64,000 nucleotides of DNA, from assembly GCF_038957035.1 (NCBI RefSeq), contig NZ_CP152412.1, positions 8,056,501 through 8,120,500 of the forward strand, read 5' to 3'. The stretch comes from Bradyrhizobium sp. B097. GTDB taxonomy: Bacteria; Pseudomonadota; Alphaproteobacteria; Rhizobiales; Xanthobacteraceae. The notes below the pieces were generated by a model, which saw only the letters and a program-made list of their open reading frames with translations, was not told the origin of the DNA and did not search any database. Shown here one piece after another: positions 45,822 to 55,454 of the stretch; position 1 is the stretch's first letter, and each line of letters starts with the position of its first letter. Both the position numbers and the translations under genes were made by a program.

Positions 45822-47501
45822 TTAACCGGTGCGCAGGCCGTCCCTGAGCGTGTTTCGGGTGATCTTTCCGGATTCCGTCTTCGGCAGATCGTCCAACACG
45901 CGAATGTCGACGGGGCATTTGTAGGCTGCCAGTCGCTCGCGACAGAAGCGGGAGAGCGCGGCGACATCGATTGTCGTACCGGCTTGGGCGGACACGAACG
46001 CCACCACCGTCTCTCCCCGATAGGAATCGGCGGCGCCGACGACGGCTGCCTCGCGCACACCCGGAAAGCCGTAGATCACGTCCTCAACTTCGCGTGGCCA
46101 GACCTTGAAGCCGGAGGCGGAGATCATGTCTTTCTTGCGGTCCACCAGATAGAACCAGCCGTTCTCGTCAAAGAAGCCGACGTCGCCGCTGTGCAGCCAA
46201 CCATTGCTCAGCACCTCGTCGGTTTCCGTCGGCTTTTTCCAGTAGCCCGCCATCACGCCCGAACCGCGCACAACTACTTCGCCATGCTCGCCGGGCCCGA
46301 GCGGGCGACGCTCGTCGTCAACGACGATCGCATCGACGGCGGCCGTCGGCCTGCCGATAGAAAGCGCACCGGACCCTGGATCGACGGGAATCGGACCTTC
46401 GTTGGGTGCAAGGTGACTTGCAGAGGTCAGTTCAGTCATTCCGTAGGAACTGCGGATCGCCCTCCCAAACCGTTTCGCGAACGCGTCGATGACCGAGGGA
46501 GCAATCGGCGCGCCGCCGGAATAGAGATGTACAAAGCTCTCGAAATGGCGGCTGGTCGCGTCGGCCTGGTTCATGAGCGCGATGAACGCGGTAATGGCGC
46601 CCACGATGAATGTCGGCCGCCATTCAAGAAAGGCATCGAGCGCGACCTGCGGCTGGAAGCGATAGGTCAGCACCATCGCCGCGTGCGCGGCGAAAGCCGC
46701 GACCATCTGGATCTCGAAGCCGGTGATGTGGAACAGCGGCGCGACACCAAAGATCCGCGACATGCCGTTCAGCTCAAAATGATCGCGGCAGATCACCGCC
46801 GTCGCCACCAGATTACGATGCGCCAGCATCGCACCCTTGGGAACGCCCGTGGTCCCGGACGTGTAGAGCAGCAGCCCGATGTCGTCGGAGGTCAGAACCG
46901 GAACCGGCGGGACCGGTTGGTCTTCGGCGAGGATCATGTCCAGCGCATGAGCCTGCGGCGCTCGGCCCGGCTCCGGCAGCACGCGGACATCGTTTCTCAT
47001 CTGGAATTCGCGAGCGGCAGTCCAGAGCACCAGTTCGGGATCGACCGTAGTGGCCGCCGTGAAAACATTGTCCCATTGGTCATCGTGGCAAATCACCGCC
47101 TTGGGCTCGCAGTCCTTGAACAGCTTCCGAAGCTCCGGCGTGCGGTACATCGGGTTGAGGCTGACGACAATGGCCCCGACCTTCCAGGCCGCCACGCTGA
47201 CGATGACGAATTGCGGCACATTCTGAAGAATGACGGCGACCCGGTCCCCCCGCCCAACCCCTTTGCGTGCGAACACAGCGGCGAGCCGGTCGCTGTATCG
47301 GTCAACATCGCCATAGGTCTGCATCGCATCGAAATAGAACAGTGCCGGTGCCTCGCGCGGCGCGGAGCGAAACAGATCGAGCGCCGTCAGCGTACTGCAA
47401 TCGGGAACAACGACAGGCGAATCCACGAGACGCGCCCGCAGCCGGCCTGCGGCCTCCTCATAAGCGCGCAGCCGTGATGCGGAATCGGATTCGGCCATCA
47501 T
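45822..47501 (-). CDS. AMP-dependent acyl-CoA synthetase
   Basis: CoA ligase of about 559 residues. Core motifs: [20 protein letters not shown] near residue 195, [52 protein letters not shown], and the catalytic lysine in [12 protein letters not shown]. Long/medium-chain or aryl-acid ligase type. Placed between the GntR gene and the acyl-CoA dehydrogenase. It likely activates the carboxylic acid that enters through the ABC transporter (inference). Starts at 47498 and 47507 are also possible. Confidence 0.9.
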   Translation of the reverse strand: MMAESDSASRLRAYEEAAGRLRARLVDSPVVVPDCSTLTALDLFRSAPREAPALFYFDAMQTYGDVDRYSDRLAAVFARKGVGRGDRVAVILQNVPQFVIVSVAAWKVGAIVVSLNPMYRTPELRKLFKDCEPKAVICHDDQWDNVFTAATTVDPELVLWTAAREFQMRNDVRVLPEPGRAPQAHALDMILAEDQPVPPVPVLTSDDIGLLLYTSGTTGVPKGAMLAHRNLVATAVICRDHFELNGMSRIFGVAPLFHITGFEIQMVAAFAAHAAMVLTYRFQPQVALDAFLEWRPTFIVGAITAFIALMNQADATSRHFESFVHLYSGGAPIAPSVIDAFAKRFGRAIRSSYGMTELTSASHLAPNEGPIPVDPGSGALSIGRPTAAVDAIVVDDERRPLGPGEHGEVVVRGSGVMAGYWKKPTETDEVLSNGWLHSGDVGFFDENGWFYLVDRKKDMISASGFKVWPREVEDVIYGFPGVREAAVVGAADSYRGETVVAFVSAQAGTTIDVAALSRFCRERLAAYKCPVDIRVLDDLPKTESGKITRNTLRDGLRTG

Positions 47502-47615
47502 CCTCATTGCCCGTTGCCGCCGCGGTCGCAACGATTCCCGCCGCGCCCGACCCTGCCGCTCTGATGGCCGGCCGCCATCATCAACGTGTCGCGGACGACG
47601 CCGGCGCTCCGGAAA

Positions 47616-48407
47616 CTAGTCATTGGACCTTTTCCCTCGATAGACCGAGCCGAGACGGGCGTGCGGCGACGCGGCGCGGCTCGCAAGGGGCGGTCGGACC
47701 ATCCCGCTCTCCTTAGCCTGAATGACAACGCGCGTGCGCCGGATGTGGAGGCGTACCAGCACCTGCGCGGCGTCGACATCGCGCGCCCGGATCGCATCCA
47801 TGATCAGGACGTGCTGGGGATCGGAGAAAGGGAAGCCGTCCTTGGCATACGTTTCGCTGACGAATTGCCGCCGGAAATGCTGCGTGCTGTTCCAGAAGCG
47901 CTCGACCATCGCCAGCAATTGCGGCATCTGCGCGCGCGAATATGTGCGTAGATGAAACTCCCGATCAAGCTGGATGTATTCCTCGAGCGTCGTGACCTGC
48001 TCGAGTTCGCGTACGATGCGGTCAAGCGCCTCGATGTCCTCGTCGGTCAGGTTCGGTACGCTTTCGCCGATGGCAAGGGGCTCGACCGCTTCACGTATCT
48101 TGTAAATCTCGATCGATTCTTCCGAGTTGACGTCCGCAATCCAGGCACCGCGGTTCGGCGCCATCACGACCAGCCCCTCGTTCTCGAGCTGCTTCAGGGC
48201 TTCGCGCACGGGAATGCGACTCGCTCCGAAATGCGCCGCGAGAAGCTCCTGCCGGATCCGCGTACCCGGCCGCATCTCCCCGCTCAACACCGCGCTGCGG
48301 ATTTCACTTGCGATCCGCTCGCTCATCAGCCGACCGCCCTCCGGATCGTCTTCGTTAGCGTCGCGCGCCGTGTCGTTCCAATGGGGAGGCCGCTGATAGG
48401 CACTCAT
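47616..48407 (-). CDS. GntR family regulator with FCD domain
   Basis: A 263-residue regulator. The N-terminal winged HTH is at residues about 28-95 (MRPGTRIRQELLAAHFGASR, IPVREALKQLENEGLV). An FCD effector domain follows, with metal-binding residues in YIQLDREFHLRTYS and late histidines (DPQHVLIMDAI, VRLHIRRTR). Embedded in the operon, 15 bases after the ATPase gene. It probably represses the operon promoter near 55.4 kb, where TGTATCCAG half-sites are found, with the substrate or its acyl-CoA as inducer. Confidence 0.9.
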   Translation of the reverse strand: MSAYQRPPHWNDTARDANEDDPEGGRLMSERIASEIRSAVLSGEMRPGTRIRQELLAAHFGASRIPVREALKQLENEGLVVMAPNRGAWIADVNSEESIEIYKIREAVEPLAIGESVPNLTDEDIEALDRIVRELEQVTTLEEYIQLDREFHLRTYSRAQMPQLLAMVERFWNSTQHFRRQFVSETYAKDGFPFSDPQHVLIMDAIRARDVDAAQVLVRLHIRRTRVVIQAKESGMVRPPLASRAASPHARLGSVYRGKRSND

Positions 48408-48422
48408 AAAAGGCCCTCCTTG

Positions 48423-49964
48423 TCAGTGAATGGCCGCGTACATGATCTTGTCCTCGGTCGCATCGGCCCGCGTCATTTCCTCGACGATACGCCCGCCGCG
48501 CGCGACCAGTATCCGATCCGAGATCGCCAGGATCTCCGGCAAATAGGAAGAGATCACGACGACCGCCTTGTTCTCGCCCGCCAGCCCGCGAATTGCCTGG
48601 TGGATCTGCGGAATGGCGCTGACATCGACCCCTCGCGTCGGCTCGTCGAAGATGACCACTGTCGGTTCCTGCGCCAGAGACTTCCCCACCACGACCTTCT
48701 GCTGATTGCCGCCGGAATATTCTACAATCTTCAATGTTCGCTTCAGCGCCGAGATGGAGAGTGCCGAGATCCATCGATCGGCAATCCGCTTCATCTCGCG
48801 CGCGGAGTAGAAGAACCGCCTGATGCGCGGCGACGACAGATAGCCAAGATAGATATTCTGATCCACCGTCATTGTCTCGAAGAAGCCGTCGACTTTCCGA
48901 TCCTCGGTGATATATGCGATTCCATCGCGCACCGCCTGCCGCGGCACCCGGTAGCGGACGGGCTTGTCCCGGAGATAGATCATCCCGCCGCGCAGGAAGT
49001 TGCGCTTGCGCGCGCCGCTGACGATCTGCGCAATCTCGGAACGTCCTGCGCCCACCAGTCCGAAAATACCGACGACTTCCCCGTTGAAGACCGAGAAGGA
49101 CATATTCTTGACGATGCTGCCCATCGTCACATTCTCGACCGAAAGCACCTTCTCTCCGCGCGCCGACTGCGCCTTCGGTGCATCCGGATCAGCCCCGTGG
49201 GTCGCGTACTGAGCTGCCGTTTCCTCGCGGCCAACCATCATGCGGACGAGCGAGTCGCGGGTGACGTCCTTTGCGGGCACCGTGGCGACGAGCTTGCCGT
49301 CCCGGAGTACGGTGATGCGATCGGCGATATTGAGCGCTTCTTCCAGCGCATGCGAGATGAAGATGATCCCGGCGCCCTTCTCTTTCAGGGTGTTGAGAAG
49401 ATGGAACAAATGCTGCGTTTCTTCGGGCGTCAACGACGCAGTCGGTTCATCGAAGATGAAGACCTGTGCATTGTGGCGTACGGCACGCACGATCTCGACC
49501 ATCTGCCGCTTGGCAGTTCCGAGATTCTCGACCAGCACCAGCGGATCGACATTGAAGTTCATCGATTGCAACGACTGCGTCGCCGCAATATTGATCTTGC
49601 TATAGACAGTAACCCACTTCTCCATGCCGAGTTCGAGATTCTGCGCGACCGTCATCGACGGCACCAGACTGGACTCCTGGTAGACCATCGCGACGCCGCC
49701 CTCGAGCGCCTCCTTTGGCGAGGAAAACGAGACCTTGCGTCCACGGATCATATAGTCCCCGGAGGTCAGGACGATTGCGCCGGCGATCGCCTTGCACAGC
49801 GTCGACTTTCCCGCACCGTTCTCACCCAGCAGCGCGTGGATTTCGCCCGGCCGCAGATCGAAATTGACGCCGTCGATCGCATGCAGGCCGCCATAGACCT
49901 TGCTACCATTGACGACCTGCAGCAGCGGGGTGCCTGCCTGTTGTTCCGCGGGCATGGCGCTCAT
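48423..49964 (-). CDS. Sugar-type ABC transporter ATP-binding protein (RbsA/MglA-like)
   Basis: A 513-residue tandem ATPase with two nucleotide-binding domains, as in RbsA. The first has a Walker A in LLGENGAGKSTLCKAIAG, signature-like TAKRQMVEIVRAV and Walker B FIFDEPTASLT. The second has the degenerate GLVGAGRSEIAQ P-loop, SGGNQQKVVVGKSLA and VIFDEPTRGVDV. It powers import together with the two permeases of the operon. The start overlaps the upstream propeller gene stop by four bases (ATGA). In RbsA-type proteins the second site is usually the degenerate one, as here. Confidence 0.93.
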   Translation of the reverse strand: MSAMPAEQQAGTPLLQVVNGSKVYGGLHAIDGVNFDLRPGEIHALLGENGAGKSTLCKAIAGAIVLTSGDYMIRGRKVSFSSPKEALEGGVAMVYQESSLVPSMTVAQNLELGMEKWVTVYSKINIAATQSLQSMNFNVDPLVLVENLGTAKRQMVEIVRAVRHNAQVFIFDEPTASLTPEETQHLFHLLNTLKEKGAGIIFISHALEEALNIADRITVLRDGKLVATVPAKDVTRDSLVRMMVGREETAAQYATHGADPDAPKAQSARGEKVLSVENVTMGSIVKNMSFSVFNGEVVGIFGLVGAGRSEIAQIVSGARKRNFLRGGMIYLRDKPVRYRVPRQAVRDGIAYITEDRKVDGFFETMTVDQNIYLGYLSSPRIRRFFYSAREMKRIADRWISALSISALKRTLKIVEYSGGNQQKVVVGKSLAQEPTVVIFDEPTRGVDVSAIPQIHQAIRGLAGENKAVVVISSYLPEILAISDRILVARGGRIVEEMTRADATEDKIMYAAIH

Positions 49965-51079
49965 CCTTTCTGGGCGCCGCGACCACGCGGCAGTTCAACC
50001 AGGCAATCGCGTCCCTTGGACACCGCGAGCACGCGAGAGCCAATCGGGCGGACGGCGGTTACTCCATGGACCCGACCATCTACTCGGCTGTGCAACGTCT
50101 CCACCGCTATGCCCTTGGCATCCAGCCGCGCAACGAGACCATACGAACGCGGCGGCGCCCACGGCTTCTGAATGCCGAGCTTCTTGATGCGGCCGATCTG
50201 GGTCGGCTCGCGCGGATTGAGGCGACCATCCAGCACCGGCCCGATCCAAAGCTCCGATGGTACCGTCCGCATCATTTCTTCGCAGAATGCCCGTTCGCGC
50301 AGGACGAATTCGGTCAGCTGCGTGCGAAGCGCCAGGAAGGCCATCCAGACCTCTCCGTCCGCGCCGCGGCCAAGACGCGCCGGATAGCCGGTATAGTTCT
50401 TGACGATCACGCGTCTCTCACCGCCGTCGCGTGGAAAAGCGGTCAGGCGATGAGCCCAGGATTCGGCGACCCACACCTCATTGCCGTCGCTGGAAGCGAC
50501 CACGCCAAGCGGCCAAGCAAGCTTGTCCGCACGCACGCTCGCGCCACCGAGCGAGGCATCGCAAGCGATGAGCCGGCCCGATGGGGCGCGATTCTGCATC
50601 AGGTCGGTAAGCCAGAGGTCAGCCTGGTTGGTACGCGAACCGTCGGTCAGATAGATCGCCCCATCGGGGGCTACCGTCACCGACAACGCACAGGCAATCT
50701 TCTCACCACCGACGCTTTCGAGCTTTGCGACGATCTTCCCGACTGGCGAAAGCGCCACCAATCCAACGCCAGAAATGCAAGCCAGCAGCCTGCCGTCCGG
50801 CACGGAGGCAAGCCCGCCGACAGGACCGTCAAGTGTTGCGAACACCTCCCGCGCGTCGAAATCATCCCCAGTACAACGCAGGATGCTGTTGCCGGTCGAG
50901 ACATAAAGCGCACCGTCCTGCCCGAATGCGATGTCATCCGGCCGTTCGATCTCTGCGCCGAGCTGGCGGGCACCGTCGAGCCGCTGGTTCGGGGAGAACG
51001 CGCCGTCGAGCACCGGAATGCCATGAAGCTCCCGGTTCGGGAACAACACGCGATCGACGATGTCGCCAAGCAGAGACAT
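49961..51079 (-). CDS. Stand-alone beta-propeller, SMP-30/strictosidine-synthase-like, ligands altered
   Basis: A 372-residue cytosolic six-bladed propeller homologous to the C-terminal half of the permease encoded upstream (compare IERPDDIAFGQDGALYVST with its EGPEDVILDRKDNLYTV). In SMP-30-type lactonases the metal is held by Glu, Asn and Asp. Here the FPNG Asn position reads WPLG and the PDN-like position reads GYPARLG, so two of the three ligands seem lost. No signal peptide. It may be a non-catalytic subunit or bind a ligand. Four-base overlap with the ATPase gene. Confidence 0.78.
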   Translation of the reverse strand: MSLLGDIVDRVLFPNRELHGIPVLDGAFSPNQRLDGARQLGAEIERPDDIAFGQDGALYVSTGNSILRCTGDDFDAREVFATLDGPVGGLASVPDGRLLACISGVGLVALSPVGKIVAKLESVGGEKIACALSVTVAPDGAIYLTDGSRTNQADLWLTDLMQNRAPSGRLIACDASLGGASVRADKLAWPLGVVASSDGNEVWVAESWAHRLTAFPRDGGERRVIVKNYTGYPARLGRGADGEVWMAFLALRTQLTEFVLRERAFCEEMMRTVPSELWIGPVLDGRLNPREPTQIGRIKKLGIQKPWAPPRSYGLVARLDAKGIAVETLHSRVDGRVHGVTAVRPIGSRVLAVSKGRDCLVELPRGRGAQKG

Positions 51080-51082
51080 GGC

Positions 51083-53194
51083 TCAGGCCTCTCCCCAATA
51101 AGATTTGTGCGCTTCCCAGGTCGGATCAGCGTCCTGCAGGCGGATACGGCCGATGCGGTTATTCTCGAGACCCCCGATATAGAGGTAGCCCTTGTGTTCG
51201 CGGACCGAGGTGATCGTTGGATGCGAAAGCCCGCCCGGATCCCAAAGCGATTCGGTCACGACGCCATTGTCGTCGAACTTGGCCACGCAGCCGTAGTTGA
51301 TCCCCGGGCACAGCCACTCGTCCGGTGGGATCTGCTTGACCATCCGGGTGCGGAAAACGGGATTGCGCATTGCAAGGTCATAGACCGGCGTGCGCAGGCC
51401 GACGAAGGCAAGCCAATATTTGCCATCCGAGGCGCGGTTGATGTTGTCGCAATAGCCTGGAAGGTTGTCGATCAGGATCTCGCTGGTGCCTGCCTTCGGG
51501 CCGGCGATCCAGTAGCGGTTGACCTGGCACAGCCAGGTGCTCGCCCACAGCACCGACCGGCCGTCATGCGAGATGCAGATGCCGTTGGGGAATGTCAGGT
51601 TTTTGAGGACGGTCTTGGTGGTGCCGGTTTTCGGATCGTGGCAGATCAGCCGGCCGTTGCCGCGGCCCTCAAAGCCGTCGAGCGCCCAGTCGGTCAGCTC
51701 GTAGCGCGTCGAGGCTTCGCTGAAGTAGATCTTGCCGTCGGGCGCGACGTCGAGATCGTCGGCGAGATAGAGCCGCGAGTCGTCCTTGAGGCGTGTACGC
51801 GTACGTGTGGTGCGGTCGGTGACCTTGAAGACCGATCGATCGGGCTTGACGCCATACACTCCCATCCCGGCGATGCAGACAAGGAGGTTCTGGTCCCGAT
51901 CAAATGCCAACCCAAGCGGCCGGCCGCCGATGCGCGCGAACTCCTCACGCGCGGTATAGTCAGGCGCGAGAAAGCGAATGATCGAGCCATTGCGGTTGAC
52001 GGTATAGAGGTTGTCCTTGCGGTCGAGGATGACGTCCTCCGGGCCCTCGATCATGTTGAGCGCGATCGCCTCCGCATTCTTCAGGCGGTCGTTCTCCGCG
52101 AACGGCGTGCCGCTGCCGCGCTCGACCGACGGCGGGGGCTCGAAATCGACCCAGCTTGGGGTGACATAGACCTTTTGCAGCACCTTGCCCTTGTTCTTGA
52201 CCCACTTCACATTGAAGCCGACCGCGAGCAGCAGGATGACGCCGATGATGGCTGTCGTCAGGTTGCCGGAAATCCCGAGCCGCACCATGCCGCTGGTGAG
52301 CATGAAGATGATCGCTGCGCCCATGACGGCGCGCGCGATGGTGCCGCGGCCGCCGGCAAGACTGATGCCGCCAAGGACCACCGCGGCCAGCGCGTTGATC
52401 TCCCAGCCGACGCCGGTGTCGGTGCCCGAACTGCTTTGCCGAGCTGCATAAAGGATCCCCGCCAGTGCCGCGATCGACCCTGACATCACATACGCCGAGA
52501 ACAGCACGCGCTTGACGTTGACACCGGCGTGGCGGGCCGCCTTGCGGCTCGATCCAACCGCCATGATGTGGACGCCTGGCTTGATACGGGTGAGAAAGAA
52601 GTGTGTTCCGACGGCAAGCACGATCAACACCAGCATATTGACGGGAATGCCGAGAGCTCTGCCCGACCCCATGAAATCCCATGCACTGGACCCGCTATCG
52701 ATGCTTGCGAGCTCATCCGTGAACGCAACCGTCACCTTGTTGTAGGCCGCGCGGACGATGATGAGGACGACCAGGGTCGTCAGGAACGGCCGGGTTTTGC
52801 CGTAGGCAATCAGGCCACCGTTGATCGCCCCCATTGCGGCGCCGAACAGGATGACAAGAACGATCATCAACGGCAGCGGCAGCCCGACAATGAGATACAG
52901 ATAGAGTGCGAGGAAGTTCGACATCGCGAACACCGCGCCGACCGACAGATCGATGCCACCTGACAGCACCGAGAAGGCCATCGCGACCGCGACCATCCCC
53001 TGCTCCGCGAAATTCCGCATCAGTTCCTGAAGGCTGCCCGCTGTCAGGTAGCGCGGGATCATCACCGCGAATGCCAGGAACACCGCGATCGTGAGCGTGA
53101 ATGGAATGATCGGCTCCATCCACCGCTTTTCAAGCAGCTCACCCAGGAGCAGCTGGGGCGAATGGCGATGCCAGGCTCGTTGCAGGCTTTTCAT
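51083..53194 (-). CDS. ABC permease fused to a C-terminal SMP-30/strictosidine-synthase-like propeller
   Basis: A 703-residue fusion. Residues about 30-345 are an RbsC-type permease (FAEQGMVAVAMAFSVLSGGI, DLSVGA, then VVLGGISLAGGRGTI). After a short linker, residues about 365-703 form a six-bladed beta-propeller of the gluconolactonase/strictosidine synthase group. Metal-ligand positions look intact: Glu in MIEGPEDVIL, Asn in LTFPNGICIS, Asp in YCDNINRASDGKYW. RbsC-type permeases end in the cytoplasm, so the propeller should face the cytosol and could act on substrate as it enters. ATG at 53194 (a TTG lies one codon earlier). A shorter propeller paralogue follows 3 bases downstream. Confidence 0.88.
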   Translation of the reverse strand: MKSLQRAWHRHSPQLLLGELLEKRWMEPIIPFTLTIAVFLAFAVMIPRYLTAGSLQELMRNFAEQGMVAVAMAFSVLSGGIDLSVGAVFAMSNFLALYLYLIVGLPLPLMIVLVILFGAAMGAINGGLIAYGKTRPFLTTLVVLIIVRAAYNKVTVAFTDELASIDSGSSAWDFMGSGRALGIPVNMLVLIVLAVGTHFFLTRIKPGVHIMAVGSSRKAARHAGVNVKRVLFSAYVMSGSIAALAGILYAARQSSSGTDTGVGWEINALAAVVLGGISLAGGRGTIARAVMGAAIIFMLTSGMVRLGISGNLTTAIIGVILLLAVGFNVKWVKNKGKVLQKVYVTPSWVDFEPPPSVERGSGTPFAENDRLKNAEAIALNMIEGPEDVILDRKDNLYTVNRNGSIIRFLAPDYTAREEFARIGGRPLGLAFDRDQNLLVCIAGMGVYGVKPDRSVFKVTDRTTRTRTRLKDDSRLYLADDLDVAPDGKIYFSEASTRYELTDWALDGFEGRGNGRLICHDPKTGTTKTVLKNLTFPNGICISHDGRSVLWASTWLCQVNRYWIAGPKAGTSEILIDNLPGYCDNINRASDGKYWLAFVGLRTPVYDLAMRNPVFRTRMVKQIPPDEWLCPGINYGCVAKFDDNGVVTESLWDPGGLSHPTITSVREHKGYLYIGGLENNRIGRIRLQDADPTWEAHKSYWGEA

Positions 53195-53308
53195 CAACAG
53201 ACTCCGGCGGGCTCGGCACAGGCGCGGCCGAACGGCGGGACGACGCAGGGAATGGGAATCGGCAACTCCGGGATGCCCGCGCCGCAGGGGGCGCGGGCGC
53301 CGGAACGT

Positions 53309-54331
53309 TTACTTCGCGCCCTTCGGGATGCTGAAGCAGTACATCCGATCGTCCTTCGACTTCACCCAGGCGGGGGTCGTGTAATAGGCGACGTTCTTCG
53401 AGCCCGGCTTGTCGCCGCTCTGCAAGAGCGCGATCACCGCGTCGGCAATGGTCTGTCCCTGCACGTCGGCGCGATACGACAGGTTCGCGGAGAACGCGCC
53501 CTGTTCCAGCAGATCGCAATCCGCGGGCTGCCCGTCGCTGGCAACGAACACCTTCACCTTGTCGCCCATGTTGGCCGCCTTGATCGCCTGCGCTGCGCCG
53601 GCAGTTTGCGGTCCCCAGACGCTGAGGATCCCGCACAGCTTGGGATGCTGCTGCAACACGGTCGTCGTGATATCGCCGGCCTTGTTGGCGTCCCAGCTTG
53701 TCGGCTGCGACGACACGACCTTGATCGACGGGTCGGTCTTGAACACTTCCATGGCGCCGTTCTTCATGTCCAGCGAATAGGCTGCGGTCGCCTCGCCTTC
53801 GAGGATCGCGATCTCCCCCGAACCCTTGCCGCCGCCGCACTGGTTGATCACCTCGCGGGCGATTTTGGTGCCGAGATCCTTGGCATCGACGCCGACATAG
53901 GCGTCGCTCAGGGTGTTCGACGCCATGTTGACCTGCACGACATAGATGCCCGCATCCATCGCACGCTTGAGCTCCTTGGCGAGCAGCGTGACGTTCGGAT
54001 TTTGAACAACGAGCACATCAGGCTTTTCGTTGATGTAGTCGCTGACGGTCTGAAGCTGGATGTCGGACTTCATGTTGGCGTCACGCGTGACGAGCTTGAT
54101 GCCGTAATCATCGAAACGGTCTTTCATCACGCGCGTCCACTCGGATTCCAGTACACCCATCCAGACCGGCGACCAGGCCACCGTCTTACCCTTGAGCGCC
54201 TTGTCGAATTTCTCGCGCAGCTGGTCGCGAGGTCCTGCCGCCTGCGATGGCACCGTCACCAGCACGGCGGTTGCCACAATCGCCGCCAGCCCGAAGCCGG
54301 CAAGCGCCTTCCTGTGCACTGCTTTCGTCAT
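53309..54331 (-). CDS. Sugar-type ABC transporter substrate-binding protein
   Basis: A 340-residue periplasmic binding protein with a signal peptide (cleavage near VPSQAAG). It has the PBP1/ribose-binding fold (KPDVLVVQNPNVTLLAKELK, DAGIYVVQVNMAS, GILSVWGPQTAGAAQAI, KVFVASDGQPADCDLL). Cys residues are present at several places, including ADCDLL. It delivers the substrate to the two permeases of the operon. Sugar-like folds in this family also bind non-sugars. The in-frame extension upstream of the ATG covers the permease gene and is not real. Confidence 0.92.
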   Translation of the reverse strand: MTKAVHRKALAGFGLAAIVATAVLVTVPSQAAGPRDQLREKFDKALKGKTVAWSPVWMGVLESEWTRVMKDRFDDYGIKLVTRDANMKSDIQLQTVSDYINEKPDVLVVQNPNVTLLAKELKRAMDAGIYVVQVNMASNTLSDAYVGVDAKDLGTKIAREVINQCGGGKGSGEIAILEGEATAAYSLDMKNGAMEVFKTDPSIKVVSSQPTSWDANKAGDITTTVLQQHPKLCGILSVWGPQTAGAAQAIKAANMGDKVKVFVASDGQPADCDLLEQGAFSANLSYRADVQGQTIADAVIALLQSGDKPGSKNVAYYTTPAWVKSKDDRMYCFSIPKGAK

Positions 54332-54390
54332 GTTCCTTCCTCCCCTTCTATGCCGGCCGACTGTTGCGGCCCGTTGATGGAAACAGGGCT

Positions 54391-55377
54391 TCAATCGCCC
54401 TGCTTCGACGTCTCTTCGTCGCGCGGGTGCAGCCGGGAATCGAGCAGGATTGCGATCAGCAACACGATTCCCTTGACGATATTCTGGGTCTGCACGTCCA
54501 TGTCCATGATGGTCATGCCATTCAGCAGCACGCCGATCAGTAGCGTTCCGGCGATGACGCTCATCACATTGCCGCGGCCGCCGACGAGGCTGACGCCACC
54601 GAGCACCACGACCATGATGACATCGAAAATGATCGTCGATTCCGCAACCTGGAGATGCATCAGCGCCGTCTGCGCGACCATCACGACGCCGCCGACGTAG
54701 CCGATCGCCGCACACAGCGCGTATTCGATCATGGTCAGCGGACGGGTCGGCAGACCGGTCTGGCGCGCGGCATCGGGGTTGTCGCCGTGGGCATAGACGA
54801 AGCGCCCGATGACCGTGCGCGACAGGAAGAGATGCACGACGAGCGCAGTGGCCGCGAAGATCAGGATCGAGATCGGGACGCCCCCCCAGATGTTTCCGCC
54901 CAGCCGCAGGAACTCGTCGTGCCCCTTCGAAAGGTACACGACATAGTGCTGCACAGCCGTGGTGCGCACGATTCCCAACACTGCAAGGCTGGATGCAAGC
55001 GTCGTCAGCAGCGGCGGCATCTCGATCACCGAGATGAGAAACCCGTTCAGGATGCCGATGGCAATTGCCATCACGAAGCCGATCAGCAGAGCCACCGGCG
55101 TCGCGTAGCCTGAGTTCATCAGAATGATCGCGATCGCGGTGGAGGCAGCGAAGGAAGCGACTTGCGACAGATCGAGTCCACGGCCGATCACGACGACCGC
55201 CATGCCGAGCGCGAGAATGCCAAGTATCGAAATGTTGCGCGCCAGCGCGAACAGATTGCCGAGCGTCAGAAAGCCCTTCAGGAAGATCGAGAAAACGACG
55301 ATCAACACCGCGCACATCGCCAGCACGGCGGTCGTCTGCGTCAATTTCGGCCCGCGCGCGCCCGAAATGCCGGTCAC
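54391..55377 (-). CDS. ABC transporter permease (RbsC-like)
   Basis: A 328-residue inner-membrane protein of about ten helices with RbsC features (LGMAVVVIGRGLDLSQVASF, MVVVLGGVSLVGGRGNVMSV). Probably pairs with the propeller-fused permease as a heterodimer driven by the tandem ATPase. GTG start preceded by GGGAGG. First gene of an eight-gene leftward operon extending to 44506. Confidence 0.92.
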   Translation of the reverse strand: MTGISGARGPKLTQTTAVLAMCAVLIVVFSIFLKGFLTLGNLFALARNISILGILALGMAVVVIGRGLDLSQVASFAASTAIAIILMNSGYATPVALLIGFVMAIAIGILNGFLISVIEMPPLLTTLASSLAVLGIVRTTAVQHYVVYLSKGHDEFLRLGGNIWGGVPISILIFAATALVVHLFLSRTVIGRFVYAHGDNPDAARQTGLPTRPLTMIEYALCAAIGYVGGVVMVAQTALMHLQVAESTIIFDVIMVVVLGGVSLVGGRGNVMSVIAGTLLIGVLLNGMTIMDMDVQTQNIVKGIVLLIAILLDSRLHPRDEETSKQGD

Positions 55378-55415
55378 CGGGTCCTCCCAAGGTTGATTTT
55401 TATTCTAGACGGAAA

Positions 55416-55454
55416 CTGGACAAAATGTATCCAGAAGTCAACTTCTGTATCCAG
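55416..55454. promoter_or_regulatory. Candidate GntR operators ahead of the ABC operon
   Basis: CTGGACAAAATGTATCCAG (55416-55434) is a 19-base dyad with 6/7 arm matches. Overlapping it, CAGAAGT-CA-ACTTCTG is a perfect 7+2+7 palindrome, and TGTATCCAG repeats at 55446-55454. An inverted copy, TGGATACA, is at 55611-55618. The sites lie 40-80 bases upstream of the first gene. Confidence 0.5.

Noticed and set aside
47952..52483. Very long open frames on the + strand (about 740 and 805 codons) opposite the ABC operon
   Set aside because: They run antisense to well-supported genes, have Arg/Asp/His-rich composition typical of GC-rich shadow frames, and show no family motif.
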